From Plantago elongata (lineage: Eukaryota; Streptophyta; Magnoliopsida; Lamiales; Plantaginaceae), in NCBI GenBank assembly GCA_036897095.1, contig JAYMSP010003359.1, forward strand, positions 1-20,085: a stretch of DNA of 20,085 nt, given 5' to 3'. The translations under genes and the position numbers were made by a program. The notes below the pieces were generated by a model. That model worked only from the letters and a program-made list of their open reading frames with translations. It had not been told where the DNA came from and ran no database searches. This document shows positions 8,888 through 18,849 of this stretch, piece after piece (within the stretch, counting starts at the first letter, position 1; every line of letters begins with the position of its first letter).

Positions 8888-9655
8888 ATGGATCACAATG
8901 TATTGAATTTTTTTTCCAAACATGCTTATTTTGGTCAGATTTCAAACTCTATTATAAGCAAATATACATCTATAAATAAGATGACAAGTTTACTATTGAA
9001 AACACCAGTTCAAACTAGAATAAGCTTGCTAGCCATGTCAAATGCATCAAGCAAAGAAATTGGTGGTGCGGCTCAAGAAGGTGAAGAAGGCCATGAGTAC
9101 AGTTGTAAGTATTGTGAGAAGAAGTTCTCCAACAAGCAGGCACTTGGTGGGCACCAGAACGCCCACAAACTTGAAAGGTCCATAGAGAAAGGTCCTCGTA
9201 GTCAAGTTGGTGACTCTTCCAGCCATGATCCCATGATGGCCTCCCATCATTTCACAGGTTCTTATAATGGTTCCCCTCAACTCTTCAATTCAAGTAATTT
9301 TCATCATCCTAACAATGTTATGGGCTCAGCTTTACCCATGGTAACTCATCCCTATGGTCCATATCGATTTCATAATGTCCACCCACACACTCACTATGGA
9401 TGGAATGGACATGTGCCTAGAATGCCCCAGTTTGCAACTCGAACTCAAAACCCTCCATATGTTGGTTTCAACACCCAGTCTCCGGTGATAGGAGCTGGGA
9501 GTTCTACCATGAGGTATGGTTTAAGAGATGCACCTTATGCTGGTCCAAGGCTTTTGGCTAATGCAAATCCTAGAAGGGAGATCAACAATCATGCCAACGA
9601 TCAGGTGAACCAGGAGGTTAAAGATGATGATTTGGATTTGACTCTAAAGCTCTAG
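8888..9655 (+). CDS. Single C2H2 (C1-1i, QALGGH) zinc finger protein with C-terminal EAR motif
   Basis: This intronless frame encodes 255 residues from 8888, or 206 from the in-frame ATG at 9035 (residue 50). The finger spans residues 71-93, with zinc ligands C73, C76, H89 and H93 (C-x2-C-x12-H-x3-H) and the plant-specific QALGGH at 84-89, the DNA-contacting helix. The C-terminus ends DLDLTLKL, an LxLxL EAR motif, which in this family recruits TOPLESS-type corepressors. A nuclear transcriptional repressor is the expected role. The linker (about 100-240) is rich in Asn, His, Pro, Ser and Gly and probably disordered. Family members of this type act in organ, trichome or flower development and hormone responses, but the specific orthologue is not identifiable here. 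Residues 1-49 look unlike usual N-termini of the family and a TATA box lies within them (8971), so the shorter form is preferred, although the ATG at 8888 has a good context (accATGg). Confidence 0.9.
   Translation: MDHNVLNFFSKHAYFGQISNSIISKYTSINKMTSLLLKTPVQTRISLLAMSNASSKEIGGAAQEGEEGHEYSCKYCEKKFSNKQALGGHQNAHKLERSIEKGPRSQVGDSSSHDPMMASHHFTGSYNGSPQLFNSSNFHHPNNVMGSALPMVTHPYGPYRFHNVHPHTHYGWNGHVPRMPQFATRTQNPPYVGFNTQSPVIGAGSSTMRYGLRDAPYAGPRLLANANPRREINNHANDQVNQEVKDDDLDLTLKL
8971..8978 (+). promoter_or_regulatory. Candidate TATA box favouring the internal start of the zinc finger gene
   Basis: TATAAATA is a strong plant TATA match. Transcription starting about 30 bp downstream would begin near 9005 and place the ATG at 9035 first in the message. 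An equally good motif at 8838-8845 sits too close to the ATG at 8888 to give a normal leader. Choosing between them needs transcript data. Confidence 0.35.
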
Positions 9656-9839
9656 TGAAATTCATAATATTTACTTTTGCATTCTACATTTATTAATGTT
9701 GGTGAAAAATTGTTTGAGCATCTATGTTTTGGTTGTAATGGTTGAACACTGCTGGTGTTCTAAAGGTTATCTATAAAAATTTTAAATTCTTAAAAGAAAA
9801 ATGTTGGTAAAGTTATGTTCGTAGAGCAAATTTCCTTGT

Positions 9840-9845
9840 AATAAA
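9840..9845 (+). terminator. Candidate poly(A) signal of the zinc finger gene
   Basis: AATAAA lies about 185 bp after the stop codon, within an AT-rich, T-rich 3' region typical of plant 3' untranslated sequence. It is the clearest such hexamer soon after the gene. Confidence 0.4.
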
Positions 9846-10135
9846 GTCATTTCGACCAATGATATACAATGATTAATGTTATGTTATTCCTTGTTTGTAT
9901 TTATTTACATATATTCATGTGACAAACAGTTGAGCAATTATCTATAAATCCATACGAAAAATTAAGCTTCAATTTAGAATAAATGGCATGGGCTATATAT
10001 AGTAGAATGGATCTTGAAAGGTTGATATTTATATAATGATTCAACTACGACGTCAAATCTTTAAAATAAAGTTGTTAGTGTATTTCTCGACCAATATTAT
10101 ATTGGTATATATGGCAAATTGATCATACCGGTCGA
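9846..10135. other. AT-rich intergenic sequence, nothing recognised
   Basis: No coding frame, RNA gene or clear repeat is visible before the tandem duplication that begins at about 10136. Confidence 0.5.
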
Positions 10136-10385
10136 CGTGATTAGAATGCAAATAGTTTGGGAAATCATATGTGAAGGTTACAATGATAAACGATCATTTA
10201 TTATAATTTTCTTAAGTGAGGTCACTACAAGAATCTGCGGGTTTAACGATCCATCATTAAGACCCCGTGATTAGAATGCAAATTTTTAGGAAAATCATAT
10301 GTGAATAGATTACATACACTGATAAACGAGCATTTATTATAAATCTGCGAGTTTAACGGCGGCTTTATCCGTCGTTAAGAACCCC
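10136..10385 (+). repeat. Tandem duplication spanning the left junction of a CACTA element
   Basis: Copy 1 is 10136-10265 and copy 2 is 10266 to about 10385. Each starts cgtgattagaatgcaaat, continues through aaatcatatgtgaa, gataaacga and catttattata, and ends with the CACTA subterminal block aatctgcg(g/a)gtttaacg...ttaaga.cccc. Copy 2 lacks the 26 bp in between that contain the last host bases, the GGT flank and the element's CACTACAAG tip. Host flank and transposon end were thus duplicated together. Confidence 0.8.
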
Positions 10386-10763
10386 CCACCCCCCACCTCC
10401 CCTCCGGGGTTCATCGCTTATTCGTCTAACGATGGAGAAGTGGGCCATCTCCATTTAGCTCGTCTCTATGATTTTTACGACGATTAGTCTACCCGTCGTT
10501 AACAGTGTTGACTGTTTCAAATAAAAAACAACACTATTTCCTCGTCGCTAAATAGTATTTTTTTATATTTTTAATACGAATATTTAGATAATATTATATG
10601 AATATTCAATACGGATGAATCGATAATTATATCAATTATTCGGATAAACCAATAAATTGTATTTGAATAACCGACAATTGTATATATATGATTATTTAAT
10701 ACGCATAAACTGATAATTTTATTCAATACACATAAACCTACAATTTCATACAATATTCAATAC

Positions 10764-10875
10764 TAATTAATAAGAAATTATAATAATACAAATATGAAAT
10801 TACAAAATTAATAAGAAATTACAATAATATAAATAAGAAATTAAAAAATCAATAAGAAATTACACTAATACAATA
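10764..10875. repeat. AT-rich short tandem repeats in the CACTA interior
   Basis: The block aataagaaatta(t/c)a(a/c)taata recurs about three times with small changes, in nearly C/G-free sequence. It probably reflects local slippage within the element. Confidence 0.6.
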
Positions 10876-10924
10876 ATTACAAAATCTAGATCTGGATCTG
10901 AATCTTGGATCACGTCGAATTTGG

Positions 10925-11145
10925 TCGGATGGTGATGGACGGAGAGATCTCGTGGTGGTGGGAGAGGCAGTGATGGATGGATCTCATGGTGGTGGTGTGG
11001 TGGTAGTGGAGATCGAGGTGGGTGGAGTGGGGGAGAGGGAGGCAGTGGTGGTGGTGGAGGTGGAAAGCGGGTGGTGGTGGAGAAAGGAGATGGTGAAAGA
11101 AACAAGATGGTGGAGAAGAAAGGAGATGGTGGAGGCGGGTGGTGT
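10925..11145 (+). repeat. GGT/GGA-rich, C-poor block in the CACTA interior
   Basis: The plus strand is strongly G-rich and C-poor, with many ggtggtgg and ggag runs. Several GG or GGG tracts lie close together, so G-quadruplex or purine-strand structures are possible. Open frames here on either strand (10860-11233) are low-complexity by-products: Pro/His-rich on the minus strand, Val/Gly/Glu-rich on the plus strand. Confidence 0.75.
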
Positions 11146-11376
11146 GTATATTAGGGTTTCTTAGGTTTTCACGACAGATGGATCTATCCGTCGCTAAATT
11201 TTCAATTAATTTTTTAAATTTTTTTCTGGTCAACGATTTAGAGACGGATAGATTTATCCGTCTCTAAAGTTAGGACGAAATTTGTCCATCTAAAAAAGGA
11301 TTGATTCGTAGCTAATCAGCGACGGATACTTCCGTCACTAATTGTCGTCGCTTTCGGCAGTATTCTTGTAGTGGGT

Positions 11377-11764
11377 TAATAAAAAATTCTAATGTTTGTA
11401 TCAACAACGATGATCTGGTAGGTGGATCTTAATCGTCACATGAACAAATTAATGTGTGTTGCTATTTAACTTCGAGTTTATGGGGTGTGTTCACCATCGC
11501 ATCTTTCAGTGCAAGTTTACTCTCGTTACTTAATACCATATGATGAGTCTATATTAGTCTTCGTGAAGGACAAAAGTATGAATCACATGTTAAGTTGAAG
11601 TCCTGATGACTTTAAACATGCTATTCTATCGAATTATGTGACCATTGATAGAGTATAAAAACGGTAAGTACTAAGTTCGTGGAATAGACAAGTTGTAATT
11701 CGTCTTGGAAGAAAGGAGATTAAGTTTGTTCATCTTAATTTATCTTAAGTCAACATGTAGTGAA
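11377..11764. other. Intergenic sequence, no gene seen
   Basis: This sequence is mixed in composition, without a coding frame or recognisable repeat, and leads directly into the minisatellite. Confidence 0.45.
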
Positions 11765-12252
11765 TGTACGATCCTGGAAAAGGTACGAGCCCAGGGAAGG
11801 TACGAGCCAGGGTAAGGTACGACCTGAAAAAGGTAAGAGTCCGGGGAAGGTATGAGCCCGGGGAAGACACGACTTAGAGAAAGTACGAGCCTGGGGAAGG
11901 TACGAACTTGGAGAATGTACGAGCCCGGAGAATGTACGAGCCCGGGTAAGGTACGACCCTTGAGAAGGTACGAGCCCGGGGAAGACACGACTTGGAGAAG
12001 GTAAGAGCCCGGGTAATGTAAGACCCTGGAGAAGGTACGAGCCGGGGGAAGGTACGATCCTGGAGAAGGTACGAGCCCGAGTAAGGTACAACCCTGGAGA
12101 AGGTACGAGCTCGGGGAAGGTACGAGCCCGGGTAAGGTACGACCTGGAGAAGGTACGAGCCCAGGGAAGACACGACCTGGAGAAGGTACGAGCCCGGGTA
12201 AGGTAAGACTCTGGAGAAGGTACGTGCCCGAGGAAGGTACGACCCTAGAGAA
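11765..12252. repeat. 17-bp minisatellite, 29 units
   Basis: Units of 17 bp (five are 16 bp) fill 488 bp. Two main types occur: ggtacgagcccgggGAA/TAA and ggtacgaccctggagaa, with a gacacgacttggagaa variant appearing three times. In the second half they mostly alternate, giving a 34-bp higher-order period. Units differ by one to four bases, so it is moderately old. Because 17 is not a multiple of three, three overlapping minus-strand frames (11740-12272) appear open and read repeats such as PGSYL. They are artefacts of the repeat. Confidence 0.95.
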
Positions 12253-13308
12253 GGTTCGTCTATCTGAAACAAATAAGAGGAAGGGGTTAGACCATTTTGG
12301 GCCGATTTACCTAAGACAAACCGAACTAAGACTCAATGTGTTCAGAGGCTGATCGAGCTCGGGCTCGGACCTCTAAACTTGGAGAATGAGGTAGTGAGGA
12401 GTTCATACCTACCTTATGAAGAGTGATGAGCTCATGTTTATAAGCAAAGGCTTGTTCAAGTGCTCCATTAGATGATGACAAGTGTAAGCTCTAGATTCAT
12501 CTAAGCTTGGGCTTGGGCTTGAGCTTTTAATGAACTTGGTCCAATTAAATATATGGCTTTGAATTGTTTTGTTGTTGGATTAGAAGCCCAAATATGAAGT
12601 GTTAGAAGTCGATCTTTTGACCTTGGTGGATTGGACTCATTTGAAATTCCAAGTCTGACATTAAATCTTAGAATACACTTAAGTTACCTTAATCCGACAA
12701 TCCTTAGGTGAATATCAACCATAAAAATTCCATAACATAATAGAGATATGGTCAAGGTTACGTTGGTCAAACAACAATCTAGGTCGAACCACAGTAGAGG
12801 TGTCAGATAATAGACTGGGTTGGATTGCAGCAGGTTTGGACTATCATTTTCCATGTGCGATAGTCCATAGTTCCTTCTATTGCAGAGAGGCGACCTCCTG
12901 CGATGTTGTCCGAAGGACCAGCAGGTTGTGTTCCTTAGGGAGCGCCTGTAGAGCGGATTTAGCATATTTCCATATCGACATCAACGTAGAATCCATTCCC
13001 AATATCATTAGTCGTGGTTAGCGGTGGAACATTCATATCCACTTTGATTCTGGTGACTAAGGGAAAATTTTCAGTTTTCCCTTAGACCAAGTGACTAAAA
13101 GGAATTCGATTCTTGCAAATGACACAAGTACACAACACCACATTTTTGCAGAGATCAATGGACAAAACTGAAAAGCATCACCGTTTTTCCCATAATTATA
13201 CTCTCTCATAACATCTCTTTAGCTTACACCAAACTAAAGATTACAAGCCTATATTAAACTCAACGTTAGGATCAAAATTTTGTAATTAAACCAAAATTAT
13301 CTACTAAA
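12253..13308. other. Intergenic sequence downstream of the transporter gene, with a hairpin
   Basis: No credible gene is seen. Overlapping open frames on both strands at 12684-13021 show no domain character. A slightly GC-richer patch lies at about 12880-12960. An inverted repeat at 13057-13067/13075-13085 (ctaagggaaaa and its complement, 7-nt loop) extends imperfectly to 13051-13089; it could be a small transposon remnant. Confidence 0.45.
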
Positions 13309-13314
13309 TTTATT
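13309..13314 (-). terminator. Candidate poly(A) signal of the transporter gene
   Basis: AATAAA on the minus strand, about 58 bp past the stop codon, is well placed for the mRNA 3' end. Confidence 0.45.
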
Positions 13315-13371
13315 TTTTTGTAAATAATTATAGTATCATTGTTCATTAATTTTCCGATGTTGCGTGTAGGA

Positions 13372-15184
13372 TTAAGCTTTAGGAGCTTCGACGGCTAACA
13401 TGGGAACCGGATCACTAATCGCGACTGCTGGAAGAGACATTGATGATCTGGTTCCTCCTTCAGTTCTCTGTATTTCAACCTCAATGTTTTCTTCAATGTC
13501 TTCAACAACAGTTCCATTTTGGTTCTTCTTTACTGCTTCAATGTCCATCATTTCCTCTGCTTCTTTATCTTTGTACTCCTTGTACTTACCCCACAAAACC
13601 GCGTAAAGCCCAACCACAATCAGACCTGCTCCAAGAACCCTGAGTAGTAAATAGTAATTAATCAATTAGAATGAATCAAGCTGTTATATTATATAGTTCA
13701 TGTTGTTTTTGTATAGAAAAATTACCCTCCAACATATATGTTTTCTGCCAGGATGAAAGAGCCCATGACAGCTACAATGATCATCATCAATGGGCTGAAT
13801 GCAGTAACAAATACGGGGCCTCGTTTTTGCATCACTAGGCCTTGAACATAGTATGCTATACTTGATGAAACTACACCCTGCATCATTGTACCATTAGTTA
13901 ATTAGTATCATTTTATCAATTGATAATAGGCTCATGTATGTAATTGAACGTATGCTAAGGCGGTGTGTGGTGGCTTACAGCATAGGCGGCGGCCAATAGG
14001 TTCATATCGAACCCAATGGCCCAGGCATGAGGCTTATGTTCCATCACCAGGGTCACTGCAATTGATTGCAGTGTCCCAAAGAAGCAAACAAGTGTCGTCA
14101 GCGAAAGCTGAGCAGTGTACTTCCTCAGGGTTATCGCCTGCATTACAAAAAATCCACTGTTAAATTTGGTAAGGAAAAAACTGAGTCTTCATTTCAGGTT
14201 TGAAAAATAAATGATCTCAGACCTGAAGAATGAAGAAAGATGCCCAGGCAAATGTGGCAAGTATGAGAAGAATTGAGCCCTTGAGCCAATCTTTGCCATC
14301 GTCTTGTGCGGTCTGAGGAGCACCAGATGTGCTGAGATGAATGTATTTGGACCAGAACATGGTGATCACATCACCTTTATAGAGTGTCATCAGCATTGCC
14401 CCAGCTACTGTCACGATCGTTCCGACCACCTTTGCTTGGCACCTCACTTTCCTCATCTCCAATTTCTCCATCCTTGAGAAACCACCATCATTCATTTGTT
14501 AGCAAATTTCTAAACTTTAATGCAGTTCTTGAATTTAATTGCTGATTTGAATACAAAGTCTACATACCTGCAGAGGATTGCCATAACGAATGTCATCGCA
14601 GGAAGCATGTTGCTCATGGCACACGAAAAGGTGGGAGACGTGTACTTTAGCCCCATGTAGTAGAAGTTTTGATCTATTACTGGCCTGTACATTCAATAAC
14701 TTTGTTAAAATCTACAAAATAAAGATAACCAAGAACACTCTCGGAGTGTTTGTCTACAATTTTCAGACAGACGGAGTGTTTGTACGTCTGTATCTGAGAG
14801 GTTAAAGACACCAGTTAGTTACTGACCCAAGAAGTCCCAAGACAAAAAGCTGAATGAAAATCTTGAATGTGATCTTTGGCCTCACTTTCCTGTATAAACA
14901 CATGCATTTGAACAAAGTAATGTTAATTGGATTATGGATAGAATGTAACTAATGTAATGAAATCAGAAGAATATATTACAATGTTAGAACCTTTCAAGAA
15001 TGATAGCAAATGGAGCAATGACAGCAGTTGCAAAGGCATGTCTGTAGACCACAAGAACATAGTGGCTCATGCCACTGTTAAGTGAAACTTTGGTGATTAT
15101 ATTCATTCCAGCATATCCAAACTGCAAACATATCATGGCTATGTATGGCTTAGCTGTCTCAAACATACTAGTTTTCTTTTCCAT
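13372..15184 (-). CDS. WAT1-related (nodulin MtN21/EamA, UMAMIT-type) transporter, seven exons
   Basis: Exons (minus): 15184-14991, 14889-14827, 14684-14568, 14472-14223, 14137-13979, 13877-13726 and 13639-13372. All introns are GT-AG, the phases fit, and the spliced length is 1,203 nt (400 residues plus TAA), normal for the family. Residues 1-125 (AKPYIAMICLQFGYAGMNII, then YRHAFATAVIAPFA, then VIDQNFYYMGLKYTSPTF) form the first EamA unit. Residues about 190-330 (FAWASFFILQ, GFDMNLLAAAYA, SSIAYYVQG, TAFSPLMMIIVA, GLYAVLWGK) form the second. About ten membrane helices are expected. The acidic tail (330-400) faces the cytosol by family analogy. Known members move amino acids or, for WAT1, auxin, across plasma or vacuolar membranes; the substrate here is unknown. 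Upstream in-frame Met codons to 15361 precede or overlap the TATA box, so 15184 is chosen. Confidence 0.93.
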
Positions 15185-15330
15185 TTCTGCTTTTGTTCTT
15201 GTAATAATTGTTATAACTAACAAGAAGTTGAAATGGAAATGGAAAAGAGAAGTTCTTGTGTGGATAGTTGGAGAGGAGAACACTTGAAGAAGTTGTGTTT
15301 TGCCTATTGAATGAAGCTCACAATCGAGCA

Positions 15331-15340
15331 CTATATATAG
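15331..15340 (-). promoter_or_regulatory. TATA box of the transporter gene
   Basis: The palindrome ctatatatag lies about 147 bp upstream of the chosen ATG. Transcription about 30 bp downstream would start near 15300 and give a leader of about 115 nt. No specific upstream regulatory motif could be singled out. Confidence 0.55.
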
Positions 15341-15384
15341 TAGATCTCCTGGCAACTCCATCTCACTATGTACTCACTTTACTA

Positions 15385-17250
15385 CGTCATTTCCATGTAG
15401 ATGTTAGATAGATGCATGATACCTCTCAATTGAGTATCTACTTTATAATAGATGGGATTATATAATTGGATTGTTTCATAAATTTTGATCTGGTAATAAC
15501 TTATCAGCCAGCAAGATCGGTGAGTTCATTTTCGTTACAAGTACCTTGTGTAAACGTAGAACCGGTAGCCAAGGTATAAGCTAGCATTTTTAATACATTA
15601 TATCAAGTGAGTTATTCGATTTTTTTATATATTATTATATTTAACAAATTAGATAGTTACAACCGATAAAATTACAAATGACTTCCAAAAATTAAATATT
15701 TATTGGTTAATATTAGAGTATTAGGGCTTAGGCAACACAAGTGTCCAACAAACGATTTTCAATCAAATCACAATAGGTTGAAGCAATCTGATAATTATAG
15801 AGAATAAATATAAAGAAAAGTTAATCCAACACAAATATTTATAAATTGCCGTTTTAAAATATGGTGGAACTCTTAGGGCATTATTATTATTATGTTGGCA
15901 TATTATTCTCAACTTTTATACGGACGAAATATTGAGTAGTACATGTAATGTGACATACACATATTGACATGGGGCATTAGTTGTTGAAGCCCGAGCTTAC
16001 TCCCTTCCACTTACATTGTTATGTTTTCTTTTTTCCAAAAAAGAAGAAAGAAAATGGAAACATGAGTAGTGAATGGTGATTGTACATATGGTAGGCAAGT
16101 AGAAGTAGGGGAGAAAATGAGATTGAGAAAGGTAAGAAAATGGGAGATGAACCAAATTTGATTGCGTGCTTTTTATTGCTTATTCGTTTCGAATTTCTTG
16201 CACTATATATTATATGCCTTGTCACACCATTTGACAGGTTTTGGCTATTTTATAACCTGTGGCAGCTTCCACTTAGAAAAGCTCCTATTTACATTTCTAC
16301 TTCCTCAATTATTTGCTTAGTGGATATATCATCATATGATTAATTGTTATTTTTATGTACGTACTCGGTTTACTTTTCTTGGTCCTACACGATCTCACAT
16401 AATGTATCATCTGTATAAAAATATATATATAATGCTATGTTTAGAAATCAAAATTATCAAATTCTATTTAAAAAAATGTAACCATTAATTTTTAACTTCT
16501 TATTCTTTAAATAAAAAACATACCTTCTACCTTATTCATTTTATGTCATATTTCTTAAATTTTATTTATTTTTTCCTTTAAATTTACAATTAAATTAGTA
16601 AGAAGTTGTATCTGATACGGACGAAACTATATAAGTATGACTGTACGTAAGTTCTGTTATAGTTATAGGTTAGTTTACAAATTGATTTGGAGTCGTTGAA
16701 TCTTTTCTTCTTGATGCATCCAACTCCATTAAACAATATATTAGAAATGATAATTGCATTAGACAAATCGATTAAAGCTAATAAACCTATGACAAGACAA
16801 CTGCTTCTTGATGAAAGATATTAATGTGCATATATCAAAGCACCTCCCAAAAGAATAGTATAGTTTTGGTAGTAGTTGAAATTAAATGGTAGCGTTGCTA
16901 TACTTTAAGCGTGTGAGTTCGAATGACTACTTTACCATTAATATATAATAAAAAATTTATACAATTAATTATTAAAGTTAAAAAAAATTATTATTAAAAA
17001 GAATTTATTCATAAATAAAAAATTATTTAAAACGTCTATACACAAATTAAAATCGTAAAATTTTATAATTATAAATAATTTATTCCTTTATATAGTATTT
17101 CTACAGAGAATTTCTACTGTAATAATATAATGTAAAAGTAATCTAAAATTGTTCACATATATTATTATCTATAATAATACTAATTAAATACTTAAAAGTA
17201 GTTATTATTTTTAAAATATTAGTTGATAGTTTCTCTAAAAAATACTATTC
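15385..17250. other. AT-rich intergenic sequence upstream of the transporter gene
   Basis: No credible gene is seen. Short frames at 16019-16343 overlap on opposite strands and lack protein character. A box B-like gtgagttcgaatgac occurs at about 16913-16927 without a convincing partner box A. From 16960 to 17250 the sequence is extremely AT-rich. Confidence 0.5.
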
Positions 17251-17808
17251 TAAGGTGAGCGCGGACGAGTATTTAATTTACGGGTTTTAACAAAAAATCA
17301 ACTCAACCCATCTACGGTGTATGATTATTTGTCTGACGCACGACGACGAGTGGAATAATTTTTCGACCCGTGGCGGTTCGGATGATTACAATGGCAGGCG
17401 GATTGGCGGGTGAAATACTTCATCGACTAAAATTTATTATTACAATCCATCAAATTAACAAAATATTTTGAAATCAAGTAAAATTATACGTACCATTTTC
17501 ACATATGTAGTTTCTTAATTTTTATGAAATAATTCTAATTTTATTTTTATTAATCTATTATGTATATCCATATTTCGTTTAAGGGATAATTAATTTATGA
17601 CAGATTTATATAATTTTTAGTTAAGTAAATTATATGGCGGGTGGATTGCGGGTTGCACCCAACCAACCCACCACCCACCTATCGATTGACGGGTTATAAA
17701 AAACTCAACCTGCATAAATTTTTATAAAAAAAAAGTCGATGGGTACGGATGAGATACGGACGATTTGTGCGGACGGGTCGATCGGGGTGAATTATTTGCT
17801 CACCCCTA
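17251..17808. mobile_element. Candidate hAT-like non-autonomous element
   Basis: The left end TAAGGTGAGC (17251-17260) and the right end GCTCACCCCTA (about 17798-17808) are near-perfect inverted repeats, of the GGGGTGAGC type seen in non-autonomous plant hAT-like elements. The interior is GC-richer than its surroundings near both ends and contains repeated cgggt and gcggg motifs, such as acgggtt(tt)a...aaaa..tcaac at both ends in direct orientation. I found no 8-bp target duplication, so the boundaries and the class remain uncertain. Confidence 0.45.
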
Positions 17809-18520
17809 CCAGCATTAACTCATTAAACCGTGTAAAATAGTAGTGCTTAATTCTCTTAAATTTAGGAAGTTAATTCGGTTTATTACACTCTAAAGTCTAA
17901 CTTCTTGTTCTAGAAAAAAATAAAATAAAAATCTAATTTGATGTTTTTAACTTTTTATCAATATAAATGAAGAAGTCCTAATCATCGTTGGAATTTTAAT
18001 AAACTTAATAATTTATTTTATTTATTTATTTATTTTATGTATAATAATTTACCTGTGTATAAAGGTTAACTAGTATATTCTTATTATAGGTGACTTGTAA
18101 AACATGATTGTACGCATTTTGGCCGTTCTTATAATTATTTATCTCAAATCCTCCGCATGGGAATTAATTCCGATGCGAATATTAGTGGATCACAAAATTG
18201 TATTATGACATAAGATTGAATATATTATACTAGATATTTCGTGCATTGAGGCTCTTATCCATAGTGTTTCATAAACATACACTCAGACATGATGTTTAAA
18301 AAGTTGATGTGAATAATGCGTTAGCTAAGGATGCCATATTCTTGAATGATGTAATGTAAGATTGATTATAATCCAAAATATGAAACCGACTGAATATATA
18401 TTGTCACAAGTGGGAACAATAGTGCATGATGTGACGATGCACAACTTCGATCAGTTTATATGTTGATTCCATGAATATGATTCCCATATATAGCTTTGAG
18501 AATATTCTCAGGCATCAAGG
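17809..18520. other. AT-rich intergenic sequence, nothing recognised
   Basis: No coding frame or RNA gene is visible. A tatttattta-type simple repeat occurs at about 18012-18038. Confidence 0.5.
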
Positions 18521-18638
18521 ACAATGGCGGATTAAGGAGATGAAAAATGTAAGAAAAAGTACGTAGTAGAACAATGGCGGATTAAGGAGATGAAAAATGT
18601 AAGAAAAAGTACGTAGTAGAACAATGGCGGATTAAGGA
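18521..18638 (+). repeat. Perfect 50-bp tandem repeat, about 2.4 copies
   Basis: The unit beginning acaatggcggattaagg starts at 18521, 18571 and 18621. The first two copies are identical over all 50 bp, and the third stops after about 18 bp. Perfect identity implies a recent duplication or active homogenisation, in contrast to the other diverged repeats of the window. The frame is not open across the units. Confidence 0.95.
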
Positions 18639-18849
18639 TTAAATTAAGCAAAATGAGATAGGCTAAAGAAAAATGACAGATTATGTACTAAAATTAGAAA
18701 ATGTATGTGGACAAGAAGAGTGAAACCTGAATTAGTTGTATATATTGAGAAGGATATTCAGTTGGTCATATATTATAAGATTAAATTAAAAATAATTATA
18801 TTTAAATTTAAAGTTAATATACGTGAATTCTTGAGAAGTAAAATATATA

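Larger units (their letters stand above)
10223..11373. mobile_element. Non-autonomous CACTA element with perfect GGT target duplication
   Basis: The left terminus CACTACAAGAAT (10223-10234) and the right terminus, its exact complement at 11362-11373, are canonical plant CACTA ends. GGT precedes the left end (10220-10222) and follows the right (11374-11376), the 3-bp duplication of the superfamily. Subterminal repeats are visible: taacg/cgtta and tccgtc motifs near both ends, and a perfect 11-bp hairpin at 11240-11250/11255-11265. At 1,151 bp it encodes no transposase; the minus-strand frames rich in Pro and His come from the GGT-rich core. The left 43 bp are followed by a duplicated piece of host flank, so the element is internally rearranged. 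Confidence 0.88.

Noticed and set aside
10860..11233. Pro/His-rich minus-strand frames and a Val/Gly/Glu-rich plus-strand frame
   Set aside because: Low-complexity translations of the GGT-rich core of a non-autonomous CACTA element.
11740..12272. Three overlapping minus-strand open frames encoding PGSYL-type repeats
   Set aside because: They arise from the 17-bp minisatellite, whose unit length rotates through all three frames; no non-repeat coding sequence is attached.
12684..13021. Overlapping frames on both strands of 73-93 residues
   Set aside because: No recognisable domain, no splice or promoter context, and both strands are open over the same DNA, which suggests chance.
15185..15361. 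N-terminal extension of the transporter from the Met at 15361
   Set aside because: The extension overlaps the TATA box at 15331-15340 and has no family counterpart; the family start MEKK...AKPYIAM is at 15184.
16860..16960. Possible third SINE head with gagttcgaatgac
   Set aside because: Only a box B-like motif is seen; box A, tail and target duplication are missing.
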